64,000 nucleotides of DNA. It comes from Byssothecium circinans. Its lineage: Eukaryota > Ascomycota > Dothideomycetes > Pleosporales > Massarinaceae. The number at the start of each line of letters is the position of its first letter. The first letter of the stretch is position 1. The notes beneath the pieces were generated by a model. The model searched no databases. It had not been told where the DNA came from and was given only the letters and a program-made list of their open reading frames with translations. The stretch lies in contig ML977040.1 in NCBI GenBank assembly GCA_010015675.1, forward strand, positions 62,001 through 126,000. Reading direction: 5' to 3'. Positions 21,684 to 32,994 of this stretch are shown piece by piece. The position numbers and the translations under genes were made by a program.

Positions 21684-22447
21684 CTAGCATAAGCACGGCA
21701 GATGTATCGTCTGGTAATTACTGCACGTCCTCCCACTCGGCGTATCCGACCCAGTCTGCAGAAACAGATCATAATACCCACTCGCAGTCGACGACGCGCA
21801 AGCCAAAAAGTTCAGTTCTGCATCACCCTTTCATCAGCAATCTCATTCATTCCTCTTTCACGCCCACACGCCACCTACTCCAATGCCTTAACACGCCCTC
21901 ATCGCCTCAAATTGCCACCCCGAAACAAGCAGGATGTAGAATGGAGAGTGGAAAAATACTCACGTCGCCCATAACTACTCCCAGTAACAGTAATAATCGT
22001 ATCACCTTCCAACCCCCACGCCGTCGTCGCCGCGCTCGCCCCCCAACTCAGGGGTTTGTAGCTTGTGCTCGCGGTCTCGATGTTGAGGTATTGGCCCGTC
22101 TTTTTGGATTGGATGGTGCTGCCTATTGTGAAGTCGTCGGCGGAGGCTTCGGGGCCTAGGACGGGTATGGAGGCTAATTGGCGAGGTTTAGTTAGTAATG
22201 GCCGGGACGGGAAGGAAAGGGGAGGGGTGGGGTGGAACATTGTGGGAAAGGTGAGGAGGTGGAAAGAGGGGAGTATACCGTTCTTGGGATTCGCTTGGAG
22301 ATAGAGGTGGTAGATCGGAGCGGCGACACCGCGGATCTTGCCTACGGTTGCTGCTGCTGCTGCTGTGACATGGTCGTTGGGGACTGGCGCCGCGAACGTA
22401 GTAGTAGTGCTGAGAAGCAAGAGAGTTGAAAGTAAAAGAGACTGCAT
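21684..22447 (-). CDS. Small secreted protein with Cys-rich C-terminus
   Basis: Three exons, complement(join(21684..21817, 21964..22173, 22279..22447)), 170 residues. A clear signal peptide (MQSLLLSTLLLLSTTTTFAA, with PVPNDH after the cleavage region) leads into a small globular domain: IYHLYLQANPKN, ASIPVLGPEASADDFTIGST, GQYLNIETASTSYKPLSWGA and TTAWGLEGDTIITVTGSSYG. The last exon gives RQLNFLACASSTASGYYDLF and RTCSNYQTIHLPCLC, with four cysteines suited to two disulfides. I know this layout as a recurrent fungal secreted hypothetical family without assigned function; an effector or cell-surface role is only possible. The last join (C + AA, giving Gln) rests on the GTGAGT donor and the restored Cys-rich end. 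Confidence 0.75.
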
Positions 22448-23132
22448 TTTTTTGCAAGTGAAGGCGGAGGGATGCAGCGTTAATGGTTTCTAGGGTGGTT
22501 GGCCTTTTTATATGATCGACCATGCGGTATATGAATGATAATATAAATGGAATTTAAATCATGCCCGGGGTGTGGTGTTGCGAACTAGATGGTATATTGG
22601 GGTAATTCTTCCGGGGTTCTGGGGTTGAAGAGTATATTTTACCCCTGTAGGTTCTTATTGTATACTATATATGACAAGGTCCAGAAGAGTGCAGAGCAGT
22701 GTTCACCAGAGATGTTGGTGTAAGCTTTCTTCACTCTCGATCGGATGCTTAATCGAATTTACATGCAGTGGAGAAGTCGAGATGTAGTATAGGAGTGGGC
22801 CGGGATCTCCACACCATCGGGGAGGTTTGGATGAGGAGGGCTTGTACGAGAGCGGTAATGGCAAGATTCAGTTAAAGACGACAGATTTTATTTTATTTTT
22901 ATTTATTTTTTTGGAGGAGTAGAGAGTTTGGAGATTCTAAAGCCGTCTGGATTCTATTTTATGCCTTCGAACCGCATGTCTTTCGTAACCGTAAATGCAT
23001 CCAACATTCGCCATGTTGCCATATGCATATAAGCCGTAAGTCAGACCAGACCAGACGCCATACTAATCCAAAGTTGGAACTGAATTGAAAGGGCCCAATG
23101 GACTAAGTGCAGAAACCTTCACTAACTCCCGT
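22448..23132. other. Intergenic region with AT-rich stretch
   Basis: The 5' flank of the small secreted gene and the 3' flank of the LtrA-type gene. It includes a T/A-only run at about 22886-22912. No gene seen. Confidence 0.5.
22505..22512 (-). promoter_or_regulatory. TATA box of the small secreted protein gene
   Basis: On the minus strand this reads TATAAAAA, about 58 bp upstream of the ATG at 22447. Strong TATA boxes are usual for highly induced fungal secreted-protein genes. Confidence 0.45.
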
Positions 23133-25434
23133 CTACGCCCCGTAATTTTGTACTGGGGTATAACCATTTTGATGCACCACGCCCCCTGCAACTGGCTGAT
23201 TCGGACTCAAAATTGGCGGGCTCATCATAGGCGTCATCGCATAACTGCCCCGATCCTCTCCACCCACCGCCTGCGTCAAAGGTATTGTGTCCTCGCTCAG
23301 ACTCCAAGTTGCTGACTTGCGATGCGAAGCCAACGAATCGCTGTGTCCATGATGGTCTGAGACGTTCTCGACATGTCCATGCTCGACATGACTGCTTCCA
23401 CTGCTGCTGCGGTCGTGGTGATGTTCGACATGCTCAAGTGCGTATGGTTTGCCAGATTTGAGCAGTTGGTGATTCGCGAACGCAGCGCTCAATTTGTCGA
23501 AAAACAGAACGAGGAAGAGCAGCGAGAGACAAGCCGGAAGAACCGCCGGGCCCCTCAGGAAACTATACAGCGCACCATCATTCGCGACCAAAGTGATCAT
23601 CGCAGCCCCAACCGCCAGCGCCATGGCTCTCGACCCAATGCTCACAAAGTCAAAGACATCGGCGCGATGTCGGCGGATCAAGACCAGGAAGATCAGCAAG
23701 CAAGCGATCAAGAGACAGAAGCTGGCCCAGTAGTAAACGAAGACGATTTTCCAGCTCTTGATCGCGATTTCTTGAGGTGTTTCGTACTCGAGTTTGCTGA
23801 CTGGCAACTTCATCCCCAACCCGATGTACACGCCGTCGAAAAGCTGCTGTGTCATATTCACGAATTCCAGCGGCCAGTCCCCGCTCTTGCTATAAGTCGT
23901 CACGTTCGTCGCTGAGCAAATGTCTGTGCTGTTTCCTATCTGGTACACTATATCCGTCGTGTATTCCTGGATCGCATAGGTCTCGAATTTCGCTGTGAAG
24001 TCCCAGTAGTCGACCAAGGAGAGGAGTTTGTCACGCAGCTTTGACCCATCGAGGTTTTCCTCAAGGCAGTATTTGGTGTGGGAGTTTTCGATCTTCTCCC
24101 AGTTTTTGATGACGTAGCGGGCGAGGGCTACTTGTTGCGAGCCTTCGACTACGCCGACGATGGCGAGCTGGAAGGGGAAGTGGAGGAGGGACCAGATTTG
24201 CTGTCGGATGGTGCCGTAGTGCCCTGTAAGCAACGTCAGTTTTTTCCCCCTCTCTCACAAGCAGTAGATATAGGGGCAAATTACCATGAGGGAAATTGTC
24301 GAAATAAAGAGCCCAGATGAGAACCTTTTGAGACGTAAATTAATGAGTCGTTTGACGACGACGGTGAACGGGCTTACCAGAACAGTGATGATACACATGA
24401 TCAAAAAGCACCCTTCAACCTCCAACCCATACTTGCCCATAATCCTGCTCACTGTCTTCGTAACCCCAATCGCGCCCTCGCCAATCACGATAAGCGTCAG
24501 CAAACTCATCCGTTCCATCAGATGTGTTTTCTTGAAACTCAGCATCCTCCAGATGGACGATATGGCGATGACGGAAATCGCCTCGATGGCCATGACGATA
24601 TACCAAACGACGTAGATCCCCGAGTGTGTAGCTTCTTTCTTTTGGAAGGCGGGCGTCATGGCGATGAAAATGCCGACAACGGCGACGTAGAGCCCGACCA
24701 TCAGGCCGAGTGGGAGGTACAGTTTTGAGAATTTGGCACGGATGATGTACACCTTGGTCGTGTCAGTTGGATGATACCTGATATGGAGGAACGACTTACG
24801 AGAACGATGCCATATTGAACAGCAAGGAGGCCCCTACTGATAACAAGCGTGTAGCAAAGAATCCGGAAGTTCTATTGAATTCCAAGTTAGCCACTTGCCT
24901 AAAATCTCCTCTAATGCACCACAGAAACTTACCGTGTTATTCGCTTGGGTACTCATCGGGTTGAAGCTACTGCCCACCAGCGCCAATCCCACGAAAGCAA
25001 TAAACTGCACCGTCTTGCATATCCGCTCGTACAAGGAGTCCCTCGCGAACCTCACATCATGCAATGTGACGTTGAACCAGCAGCTCCACAATATGCCAAA
25101 GAAGCCAACGTACGTGATAAGGTACGAGCTATCGGTGATGGAATGGTAGGTTGTAAAGGTGGCGAGATTGGCGGCGAAAAAGAGGTCGAAGAAGAGTTCG
25201 GCGGTATTGGCTTCGTGGCGCTGTGAGAAGACGAGGGAGTCGTAGTCGGCACCTTCGAGGGGGGATTCGATTAGGGGAGTGGTCTTGTGGAGGCGCTTTA
25301 AGTGCTTTTCTGCGTCGCTAAAGAAAGAAATTTATTAGCACTTTTGCGTCGTGTAAATTTTTGTAGGGGTTTGAGGATGAGCAAGGAAGATGGACTTACG
25401 CAGCTCTTTTCTTCTTGTGGATAGCCCAGCCCAT
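23133..25434 (-). CDS. Low-temperature-requirement A (LtrA) family membrane protein
   Basis: Six exons, complement(join(23133..24223, 24285..24324, 24378..24752, 24800..24871, 24933..25317, 25400..25434)), 665 residues; all phases agree. After MGWAIHKKKRAADAEKHLKR the LtrA core begins with AELFFDLFFAANLATFTTYH, then FFGILWSCWFNVTLHDVRFA. Further helices follow (ICKTVQFIAFVGLALVGSSF, LVISRGLLAVQYGIVLVYII, KLYLPLGLMVGLYVAVVGIF, ERMSLLTLIVIGEGAIGVTK, WSLLHFPFQLAIVGVVEGSQ and four more). The GE in LIVIGEG and the FFDL motif are family signatures. Bacterial ltrA was linked to growth at low temperature in Listeria; the fungal role is unknown. The last ~100 residues are a cytoplasmic tail with a His-rich segment (ALEHVEHHHDRSSSGSSHVE) that might bind metal. 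Confidence 0.88.
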
Positions 25435-26416
25435 GTTTTCCCTAATGCAATCCTCGGTCAACGACAAGGACCGCAACAACAGCGTGGATCAGTAGAATTG
25501 GACTTTTGAAAAAAAAAAGAAGAGATCGACAGCCACATCACTTACCCCCGGGGCAACCCAAAACTTTTAAACAAACAACCTACGCCGTCCGTGCCGCAAT
25601 CCACTGTCAATTAGGCCCTACAAACGCGGCCCCATCGGCGTCCAATGCAGCACGCTGTGCTTTTCGTGCAACTATGCCATCATAAACAATGGTGGAAGGC
25701 CTCAGTGACAGCTTTCTAGCTTAATACAAGCATTGACACAGCTAAGCTCCCAACGTGCCTAGTGCGAAGCCATGTCTAAGAGGCTGACGGTGGTTATCAC
25801 ACTCTCCAAATAATTGCTGCATTAGGCAGAGCTGGAACGCGAGGTTAACCTGGTTGGATAAGCCCACACGCCGCGTGTTTATTGGCGGACTCGATTACCG
25901 CCACAATTGGGGCTCACCAGGATATATTTTACACCCCTCCATTGAGGTTCCTTCAAATATGTACGGAGAATCTCATCTCGTCTCTGCAGCTCAAGTAGAG
26001 AGTGGGACGTTAGTCGTCAATCTAGATTCTAGACCATAACCCTTGGAAGCCCCAGATGCCGGGTTATGTGAAAAGGACACGCTAGTAAGGTTATGGTTAG
26101 GGCCGCGCCAGATGGATCTCAACGAGGCTGGAGCTCCAGATCTCGCTTTGCTTCCCACATAAGCAATCATAATGTTTACTTTTATAGGGCTTGGTGCGCA
26201 CTGTTTGAACGATGCGACAGTTAACTCGAAATACAGATAAAGCATCTGCTCTCGAGATTGCAATCGCGGTTAATGTTTGAACCCCTATAATGCAAATATG
26301 TCAGACGCCGTCAGTGCTGCCGCAGCAGTAAAGCCTAGACCTGTAGTGTATACCATGCTCAATAATCTATACAGGCATGCGAATTGTATACAGAGAAAAT
26401 ACGGTCATCCCCCTGC
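25435..26416. other. Intergenic region, no gene seen
   Basis: The 5' flank of the LtrA gene and the 3' flank of the MFS gene. Only short frames without motifs. Confidence 0.5.
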
Positions 26417-28236
26417 TCACTTACGAATCAAGCCAGTCCGCTCGTTCGCGCTCTCTCCCTGATGTGAACTCTCAACCTCTTCCTCTTCATCTGTCTCTTC
26501 GTCTGAATCGCTCCAATCGTCCGACTCCAGCCCTTCTCCTCGAATGCCGAAGCTCATGAGAAATCCAATGAAGGATATACCCGCGAAAAGACCAAATGCA
26601 AGCGCTTCGCCTTTCGGCTGGATGGTCGTGGCTGCTGTGAACAGAGCTCCAGATATAAAGGGACCAATTGCGCGACCGGCAGCTGAGAGTGTCTGAGCGA
26701 GTCCATTGAGAGTACCGAGCACGTTGTGGTTCGGAGCTGAGTTCGTGATCTGAAGCTTCGTCAGCAGTGCAAGGAGAACATGGCCTTATCACTTACCAAG
26801 AGGAGCGCAGAAGTGAGACCGCCTACACTCGCTACGGTCTTGATTACAAGCACGATACCCAGCTCAGTCCACAACCAGCCAGGTCCCGTCCCGACACCCA
26901 TGAACGGAGTGCTTTCTTTGTAGCCGACCCATGGCATGAGAACAAACGCAGCAACGAAAAAGGCTAAGCTGACACGGTACGCCATCTTATTGCCAATCTT
27001 CTCTCTGAGCTTTCCGTATATACCAATCTGAAATAGAATGGTAACACCGCCTGCAAAACCCAATGACAACCCGACAGCCTCTGGTGAGAGCCCACGGCCA
27101 GTCGGGGGCTGTTCTTCGGCGAAGATTGGGTAAAGCGAGTTGTATGAGATGTTGGCGAGCTGGAATATGAAGTATGTTACAAGCAAAAGTACGGTATCGC
27201 GATTGAATACATCGCTCTTGGCAAGAGCTTCGCCAGAGCAATCGGGGAACAGAGCGGGTGGCGAGCTGTCGGACTCCTCATCTGGGACTTCTTCGTCTTC
27301 GTCCTCCTCTGGTACACCGTCGAGAGGGCCATGTTGATAATGATGATGGCTTGTATTCCTCCCCAAGAAGCTGCGAATGTATGTCGGGCGGGTTGAACTC
27401 GAAAATTGCCAGAGCCAGGTGAACAGGTTTTCCACCCGTTTTCCCAGTGGTGGGAGGTTCTTAGCCTCCTCCAAGCTCTCTTCCAGGAGAACCATGCACA
27501 TCACAAGGTCTATCGCGAGCACGACGGCGGCGAACAGGTTGGGGAGAAGGTATGGGTACGGGTTCGGTTGGTCCTTATGGAAGGGGTTCTTGTAGAGCAC
27601 CAAGAGACCGCCAACGACGGGTCCAGTGATACCGCCAATGCCATATACGACCGGTAGATATGTGAATGCTCTCGACTGGTTGCTCCGATCTGTGATCTCG
27701 CCCAGGCATGTTGATACCACACCCGCGTTGCCGTTGACCAGGCCCATGAGCACTTGTACCAGTATAGCTTGCCACAGCGTTTTGCAGAACCCAAATGCCA
27801 CGAAGCAGAGCATTGTCAGGAATGTGCCCATAAGAATGACAGGCTTCCTTCCTATAGAGTCCGAGGCCCAGCCCCAAAAGAAGTTGGTAGCGAATTGTGC
27901 AAGCGCAAAAGACGAGGCAATCAGGCCTACGTATAGTCCCGCCTGGCCCTCCTTGACCTCAGGGAATGTCTTCGTCATCTCTGGTAGATACGGACTTATG
28001 GAGTTGAGCGCTGTCTGCTCGGCGAGAGCGATGACAGCCAGGACGGCGAGCTGCTTCTTCGGAAGCGGGGATTCATGCTGATGCTCGTCCGAGTCCGAGC
28101 TCTCGCCGTGACGGGCGGAAGGGGAGGATGAGCCAAGCGGACGTCCTCGTGAGGACGGTGGCTTCGTGGGAAATGTCTGGTAGTGCAGTGTACTGGACTT
28201 TCGACGCGGGTCGATGCCCGGACGTGTGCGGCCCAT
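26417..28236 (-). CDS. Major facilitator superfamily transporter (DHA1-like)
   Basis: Two exons, complement(join(26417..26749, 26797..28236)), 590 residues, phase 0. A ~65-residue basic/Ser-rich N-terminus precedes 12 membrane helices. Helix 1 is QLAVLAVIALAEQTALNSIS. The loop 2/3 MFS signature is GWASDSIGRKPVILMGTFLT. GIGGITGPVVGGLL matches the antiporter motif C region. A long acidic central loop follows (SHHHYQHGPLDGVPEEDEDE). The second half has LVTYFIFQLANISYNSLYPI, GGVTILFQIGIYGKLREKIG and LVIKTVASVGGLTSALLL, joined to ITNSAPNHNVLGTLNGLAQT. The tail is acidic (SDSDEETDEEEEVESS). This resembles the ZIFL-like/Ycr023c branch of DHA1 proton antiporters. Substrate is unknown. Upstream, the frame is open beyond the chosen start, but MGRTRPG at 28236 gives the best N-terminus. 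Confidence 0.9.
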
Positions 28237-29685
28237 GGTGGGGTTGGGTATCTGGGTGTGTGTGTATGTGTGTACATCTACCTCGTCGAGGCAGCAATAT
28301 CGGCACTGATTACCACATGCATGAGAGCAGATGGGATTGTTGTTGAATGCGCTTGCTATGCAATGCAAAAGTTCTGGTCAGGCAAAAGCCAGTGTCGTCA
28401 TCGCAGGCCAGGTACCCGCCTTGGCGCTTATTCATTCGTCATCCTCGTCAATTCGTCCAGTCTGATCTACTTTTCAAAATCCAACGTTCTTCATCCCTCC
28501 CCATCATGCTTCTTGCTTTTGAACCGAGGAAAGATACATGTCATTATTCTTGAAATCCGCGCGGTGTCCGTCAATATCATTCTTGTCCATGGGCGTACAG
28601 GTACGCGCACGTCCCGTTTCAATCATCCGATGAAACAAACAATCACCAACGATACAACGCCAAGTTGCTACACTGCCTCTTTTCCCAATTCACGTCAACC
28701 TTGAAAGAATACCCAGCAATGCTACTGTCGATGGCCTGATGGAGACCATGGATCATTCATGCAACTGACAGCGCGCGGTGCTCAGTGTAAAGAGAGAAAA
28801 ATGCTGCCACAATGGAGACTACCTATGGCTCAACCGCCGCGAGGAAGATAGACCATGACCAACCCAGTATCTGTACTCTTACCTGCACTTGTACAGCTGG
28901 TTAACGTCCGTCGCTAGAGTGACTCGGTACAAGGACAACAGAAACATGCCCGGAGAGGCCTTATCCTGGGCAATGATGGCTACTTCTCCGGCCAGACGCA
29001 GACGCATAGAGTCGGACTACGGGTACCGGTCCAGGTTTCTCCATTTCTTGGCTAATATACACACGATATTAGACACTCTATCACCGCCTATCCAGCCCTA
29101 TACCCTGCTCCAAACCGCAAGAATACTGATTCTGACCATTCCACAATACTGTTTCCGCACGTAAATGTGCGCAAACACACTCTTCACAACTTGACTGGTC
29201 AAAAAAGCCCCAGCAATGTAGCGTGGCTCTCTTTAGGTTGTATACGTAAAAGACGTCACGTATAAGGTCCGTTAAAAGTTTAGCAAAGCCATGCAACCTG
29301 CTTGTTTAGAAAATATGCCTATTAACTCCTACTCTAACGTCGTCTTTCCACGAGAGGCCAAGCATGTTCGTGCGAGAGCTCGCACCTAAGCCCTGCAGAT
29401 CATTCGGAATATATCAGACAACCCGACGAGCCAACAACGCTCAACGACTAGTACAACTGTAATTCAAAAATACTGCCCCGCGCTCACCGGGTCCGGAAAT
29501 TGTAGTCGCTATCCGCAATGCAGTATGTCTCCGCCCATGAGGTATAAGAAGAAAGCAACTCCTCACCTTACGGTAGGTTCTAGTACGGCATCAACTTCTC
29601 TTCTCTCCTTCACATCCTTACAACATCTAGCGTAGATCGCTTCAAACTCCGGCAGTTTTTCTCTTCTACGCCTCATTCAAACAAT
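28237..29685. other. Divergent intergenic region, MFS / DJ-1-like
   Basis: About 1.45 kb with no supportable gene. A TG/CA-rich stretch lies right upstream of the MFS start (about 28254-28272). A TATA-like TATAAG at 29543-29548 lies 138 bp before the DJ-1-like gene, followed by a CT-rich start region. Confidence 0.5.
29543..29548 (+). promoter_or_regulatory. TATA-like box of the secreted DJ-1/PfpI gene
   Basis: TATAAG, about 140 bp before the ATG at 29686, with pyrimidine-rich sequence between (TTCTCTTCTCTCCTTC). Position-based call. Confidence 0.3.
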
Positions 29686-30580
29686 ATGCGCGCCTCAACC
29701 TTCACCTCCCTCTTGGGAGCTCTTCCTGCTGTCCTCGCCATACCCAGCCAGCCGGCCATCACCAACACCACGAACCTCCCAGTTCACTTCGGACTCCTCG
29801 TCTTTCCTGGCTTCCAGGCTCTCGACGTTTTCGGTCCTATGGACGTTCTAAGTATAGCTTCACACCATCCACATCTCAATTTTCCGACGTTGCTAACACC
29901 CACCTAGATACCTTCGCCATGGTCTACAACCGCACCATGCACCTCTCGGTCATCTCCAAGACCATGGAACCTGTCTCCACCGTAATAAAAAAGACAACAT
30001 CGATGAACATGTCGCACAGCAGCTTCGGCGAGAGCATCATGCCAACGACTACCATCCAAGCTCTTCAAAACAGTGGATGCCACAATTCGTCTGCCATGAA
30101 AATGGACCTCGACGTTTTGATCGTGCCTGGCGGTGGCGGTTCACGTGAGCCCATGACGGAGGAAATCGCCTTTGTCAAATCTCAGTTCCCAAAAGTGAAG
30201 CACATCATCTCCATCTGCACCGGTTCCACGATCCTTGCTCGCGCCGGCCTCCTTGACGGGAAGAAGGCCACCACGAACAAACGTTCCTGGGAATGGGCAA
30301 CCAGCACGGGGCCTAAAGTTAACTGTGCGTGCCCCTGTTCTCCCTAATATCCTCAGCTATACAATAACTAACATCATCCTTTGTAGGGCAACACACCGCA
30401 CGCTGGGTTCGGGACGGAAATATCTGGACCTCTTCTGGTATCTCTGCAGGCATTGACGTCACTTACGCCTGGGTCGGTAACACTTACGGTGAGCCTGTGG
30501 CTGACTTCATTGCCAAGAGCTCTGAATACGAAAGGTGGGCGAACGCTACCAACGATCCTTTTGCGGCTATCTGGGGTTAG
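29686..30580 (+). CDS. Secreted DJ-1/PfpI (class I glutamine-amidotransferase-like) protein
   Basis: Three exons, join(29686..29851, 29908..30324, 30387..30580), 258 residues. A signal peptide (MRASTFTSLLGALPAVLAIP) is followed by the DJ-1/PfpI fold: PVHFGLLVFPGFQALDVFGP, then DLDVLIVPGGGGSREPM and the nucleophile elbow HIISICTGSTILARAGLLDG with the conserved Cys in SICTGS. After that come KKATTNKRSWEWA, VNWQHTARWVRDGNIWTSSG and ISAGIDVTYAWVGNTYG. Close relatives include isonitrile-hydratase-like and transcription-regulator-associated DJ-1 proteins. In ATTNK the position often held by His (ATTHW) is Asn, so the exact chemistry is uncertain. Several N-x-S/T sites fit secretion. The second donor is the less common GTGCGT and restores Trp (T+GG). 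Confidence 0.88.
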
Positions 30581-31009
30581 ACGGTATACAATCGGGGTTG
30601 GGGAACACTTTGATATCGAGCTAGCACGCTCTCTGCTCTTAGGCAGTCTGCTCGGTTCTAATGCTTTGGGTGTGGTGACTTTCACTTCTCGTAATTACTT
30701 TATAGATGCTTTGAATTAGATACCAAGGAGACGCACATGAGACGAACGAAAATGAAATGATGTAAAGTGAGTCGAACACGGAAGTGTTACACGTCGCATT
30801 GGGTTCTAGTAAGGAATGCCACTTTCAAGCATCATGGCGCCCGAGTCTTCTCCCCATGACCGTCTTCTCGCCGACCTACTTATACTTCATCCGTTGGAAT
30901 CATCCACGAATCCACAGATAGTCACATGTACTCGTGAATTTATCGTCCCTTTCATAACCCCACACTATCGCGTTATACCTCTACTCGACATAGCTTATAG
31001 CCCGCTTCA
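30581..31009. other. Intergenic region, no gene seen
   Basis: The 3' flanks of the DJ-1-like gene and of the small membrane ORF on the opposite strand. Nothing recognisable. Confidence 0.5.
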
Positions 31010-31216
31010 TTAGCCCCACGGACTCCACTTGATCTCCCTCGGCTTCGGCGCATTCGGGTCAACTACCGGTTTCGTCGTCAATTCGACCTCACCCCTCTCC
31101 CGCCTCTGCTTCCTCTTCGTAAAATTTGCCCAAAGTATGCCCGCGACCACGAAAATGAGGATTACGCCGAGAGGTACACCGATGCCTATTGAGGCTTTCG
31201 TTGTGAGACTCGGCAT
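31010..31216 (-). CDS. Possible small single-pass membrane protein
   Basis: A 68-codon ORF with an ATG in a fair context (CACAACATGCC). It encodes one hydrophobic helix (IGIGVPLGVILIFVVAGILW), then a basic stop-transfer (TKRKQRRERGE) and a short polar tail ending IKWSPWG. This is the layout of a one-helix membrane peptide with an outside N-terminus. It may instead be the last exon of a larger gene whose upstream part I cannot assemble. No family is recognised. Confidence 0.4.
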   Translation of the reverse strand: MPSLTTKASIGIGVPLGVILIFVVAGILWANFTKRKQRRERGEVELTTKPVVDPNAPKPREIKWSPWG

Positions 31217-32994
31217 GTTGTGGAGGTATGTATAAGGTGTGGGTTGAGGAATGAGAAGGTTCGACGGAGGGTTGCTGCCCCTCGAGAGGATGGAAGAAGG
31301 TCACTTTGGTAGAAAGATGGCGAGAATGGCGTTTAAGAGAAGTCGGGTTCTCGTTTGATTGAGGATGTCGCGTGAAGACCTGTTTCTTCGGTGTGAGCTT
31401 GTGTATTGGGTTTGCGGGGTGCGCTTGAAGATGTGGCCAGTGATTGTGGTGATGTAGACCAAACGCGTGGAGGGCGTTGTACGTACCGTGATCTTCGGCT
31501 GTTTGAATTGCTCTCAACTCCACCCAAACTGCAAGACTGCGATGCGCACAACCGACAACATAGAAAGAGAGGAGTAGAAGAAAAAAATGTCTAAGGAGCC
31601 AAAGAAGCTTAAAGGCTACGTACGTGACCCGATATCCATCTCGGCTTTCATCTCGTAATCTACCTCGAATATAATATCCGCGCCTTGCTCTCCGCGGCAG
31701 CTGTTAGGGAACAACTCAAATAAAGAACTTGCATGGCGAATCATAAGGCCTGCACTTCGCGACCAGGCAACCCATCTTGTCACCTTCCGGACTAGGCTTG
31801 GTGCAATCAGTAAAGCTTATCGACGGTAAGCGTACGCATGTGCTTGGCTCTGCTCTACGATGAAGTGAAGATGTCTTGGGAAACATGTCGCGAAGGGAGG
31901 ATAGAGGAACGGGTCAATATTCGTCCTATGAGTATTGAGGTTTTTGGTGGAGGATCTGCATGTGGGCAAAGAGCGGCCCGATCGGTATTGGAGGTCCACT
32001 TACGCGGGCGCACGTGATACAGTCCGGCCCCCCGGATGTTGAGCTCAACCTCTTTACGCTCCTCCGTCCAACTTCGTCGCTCTACTCCATCCCCTTTCTC
32101 TCTCGACGTTTCACTCCTCTTAATTCGAGGTGGACACGGTGCTCATCCTCCCCTTCTCCATTGGTAAGGCGGCTAGCGCATGTTTGACAGTACCATACAG
32201 GCGGCCACTACAACCCGACGGCTAACACACAGCTTCCAGAACGGAATCCATCGTCCATACGAGAATGGGTATCCGCAGGGCTTATATAATCCTCTGGAGA
32301 GAATGATGCAAGCTTTTGGAAACCCCGACATGGAGAAACGGCCGCTGGCTCTTGAAATTATAAAACCAGTTGTTGAGAGGTTGGACATCAAAGAGCTATT
32401 TACCAACGGCATTCATCACTGGGTCGCTAGTCCTTTCAGGGCATCATTAAGCAATTTACCTAGTCAACGGTACAGAAGGTGGTCTCGGCTTTATGGTGTT
32501 ACAGAGTGCATGTACGACTTTCCAGTGTCCACGGTCTTTCGAGCGTTCAAACCGTCATCAGGCCTCGCAATTGGTTGAACAAAGACCACCTCACCGCTGG
32601 TGAGTCTACAGTAAGCGCAAGCCAACAACGATGAGGGGAACGATATGAGTAGATGGTTAGCATGATGTGGCTACCTGAACTCCAACCGCAGTACAGGGTC
32701 CGCTGTCGCTTACGCATTCTGGCTTTTCGGGTTCTCCTCCTGAGTGAGACTATCCTCCTCAGCTTCCTTTTGTACGCCGTGTTTCCTTCTGTTTCTAGCA
32801 CTTGAGTGGTGCGCAGGACTCGACCCTTCATGTGGGGGCTCTGGTCAACTGGTACGTGTGCAGCTCACGGACTGTTGGTTCCTCATTTGGACGTCCCACT
32901 TGCCGTTTCGGCTCCCCGACCTTCACCCCCTCAATACCAAACCTTCCCTTCCTTTTTACTACGTCGCTCCTTCCACTCTCATAGCTGAATCAAC
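31217..32994. other. Mostly intergenic region with one weak ORF
   Basis: Apart from the weak 132-codon ORF at 32180-32578, no gene is seen. The last ~150 bp before 32995 are pyrimidine-rich and likely hold the GT61 gene promoter. Confidence 0.45.
32180..32578 (+). CDS. Weakly supported ORF of unknown function
   Basis: A 132-codon ATG-started ORF. Its middle part (IHRPYENGYPQGLYNPLERM, then EKRPLALEIIKPVVERLDIK) looks protein-like, with plausible helices. There is no recognised domain, signal peptide or intron, and the start and end are ordinary. It could be an orphan gene, part of a gene missed by my exon reading, or chance. Confidence 0.25.
   Translation: MFDSTIQAATTTRRLTHSFQNGIHRPYENGYPQGLYNPLERMMQAFGNPDMEKRPLALEIIKPVVERLDIKELFTNGIHHWVASPFRASLSNLPSQRYRRWSRLYGVTECMYDFPVSTVFRAFKPSSGLAIG

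Noticed and set aside
22886..22912. T/A-only run as a possible origin or scaffold attachment site
   Set aside because: A short simple-sequence run; no origin consensus is definable in filamentous fungi from sequence alone.
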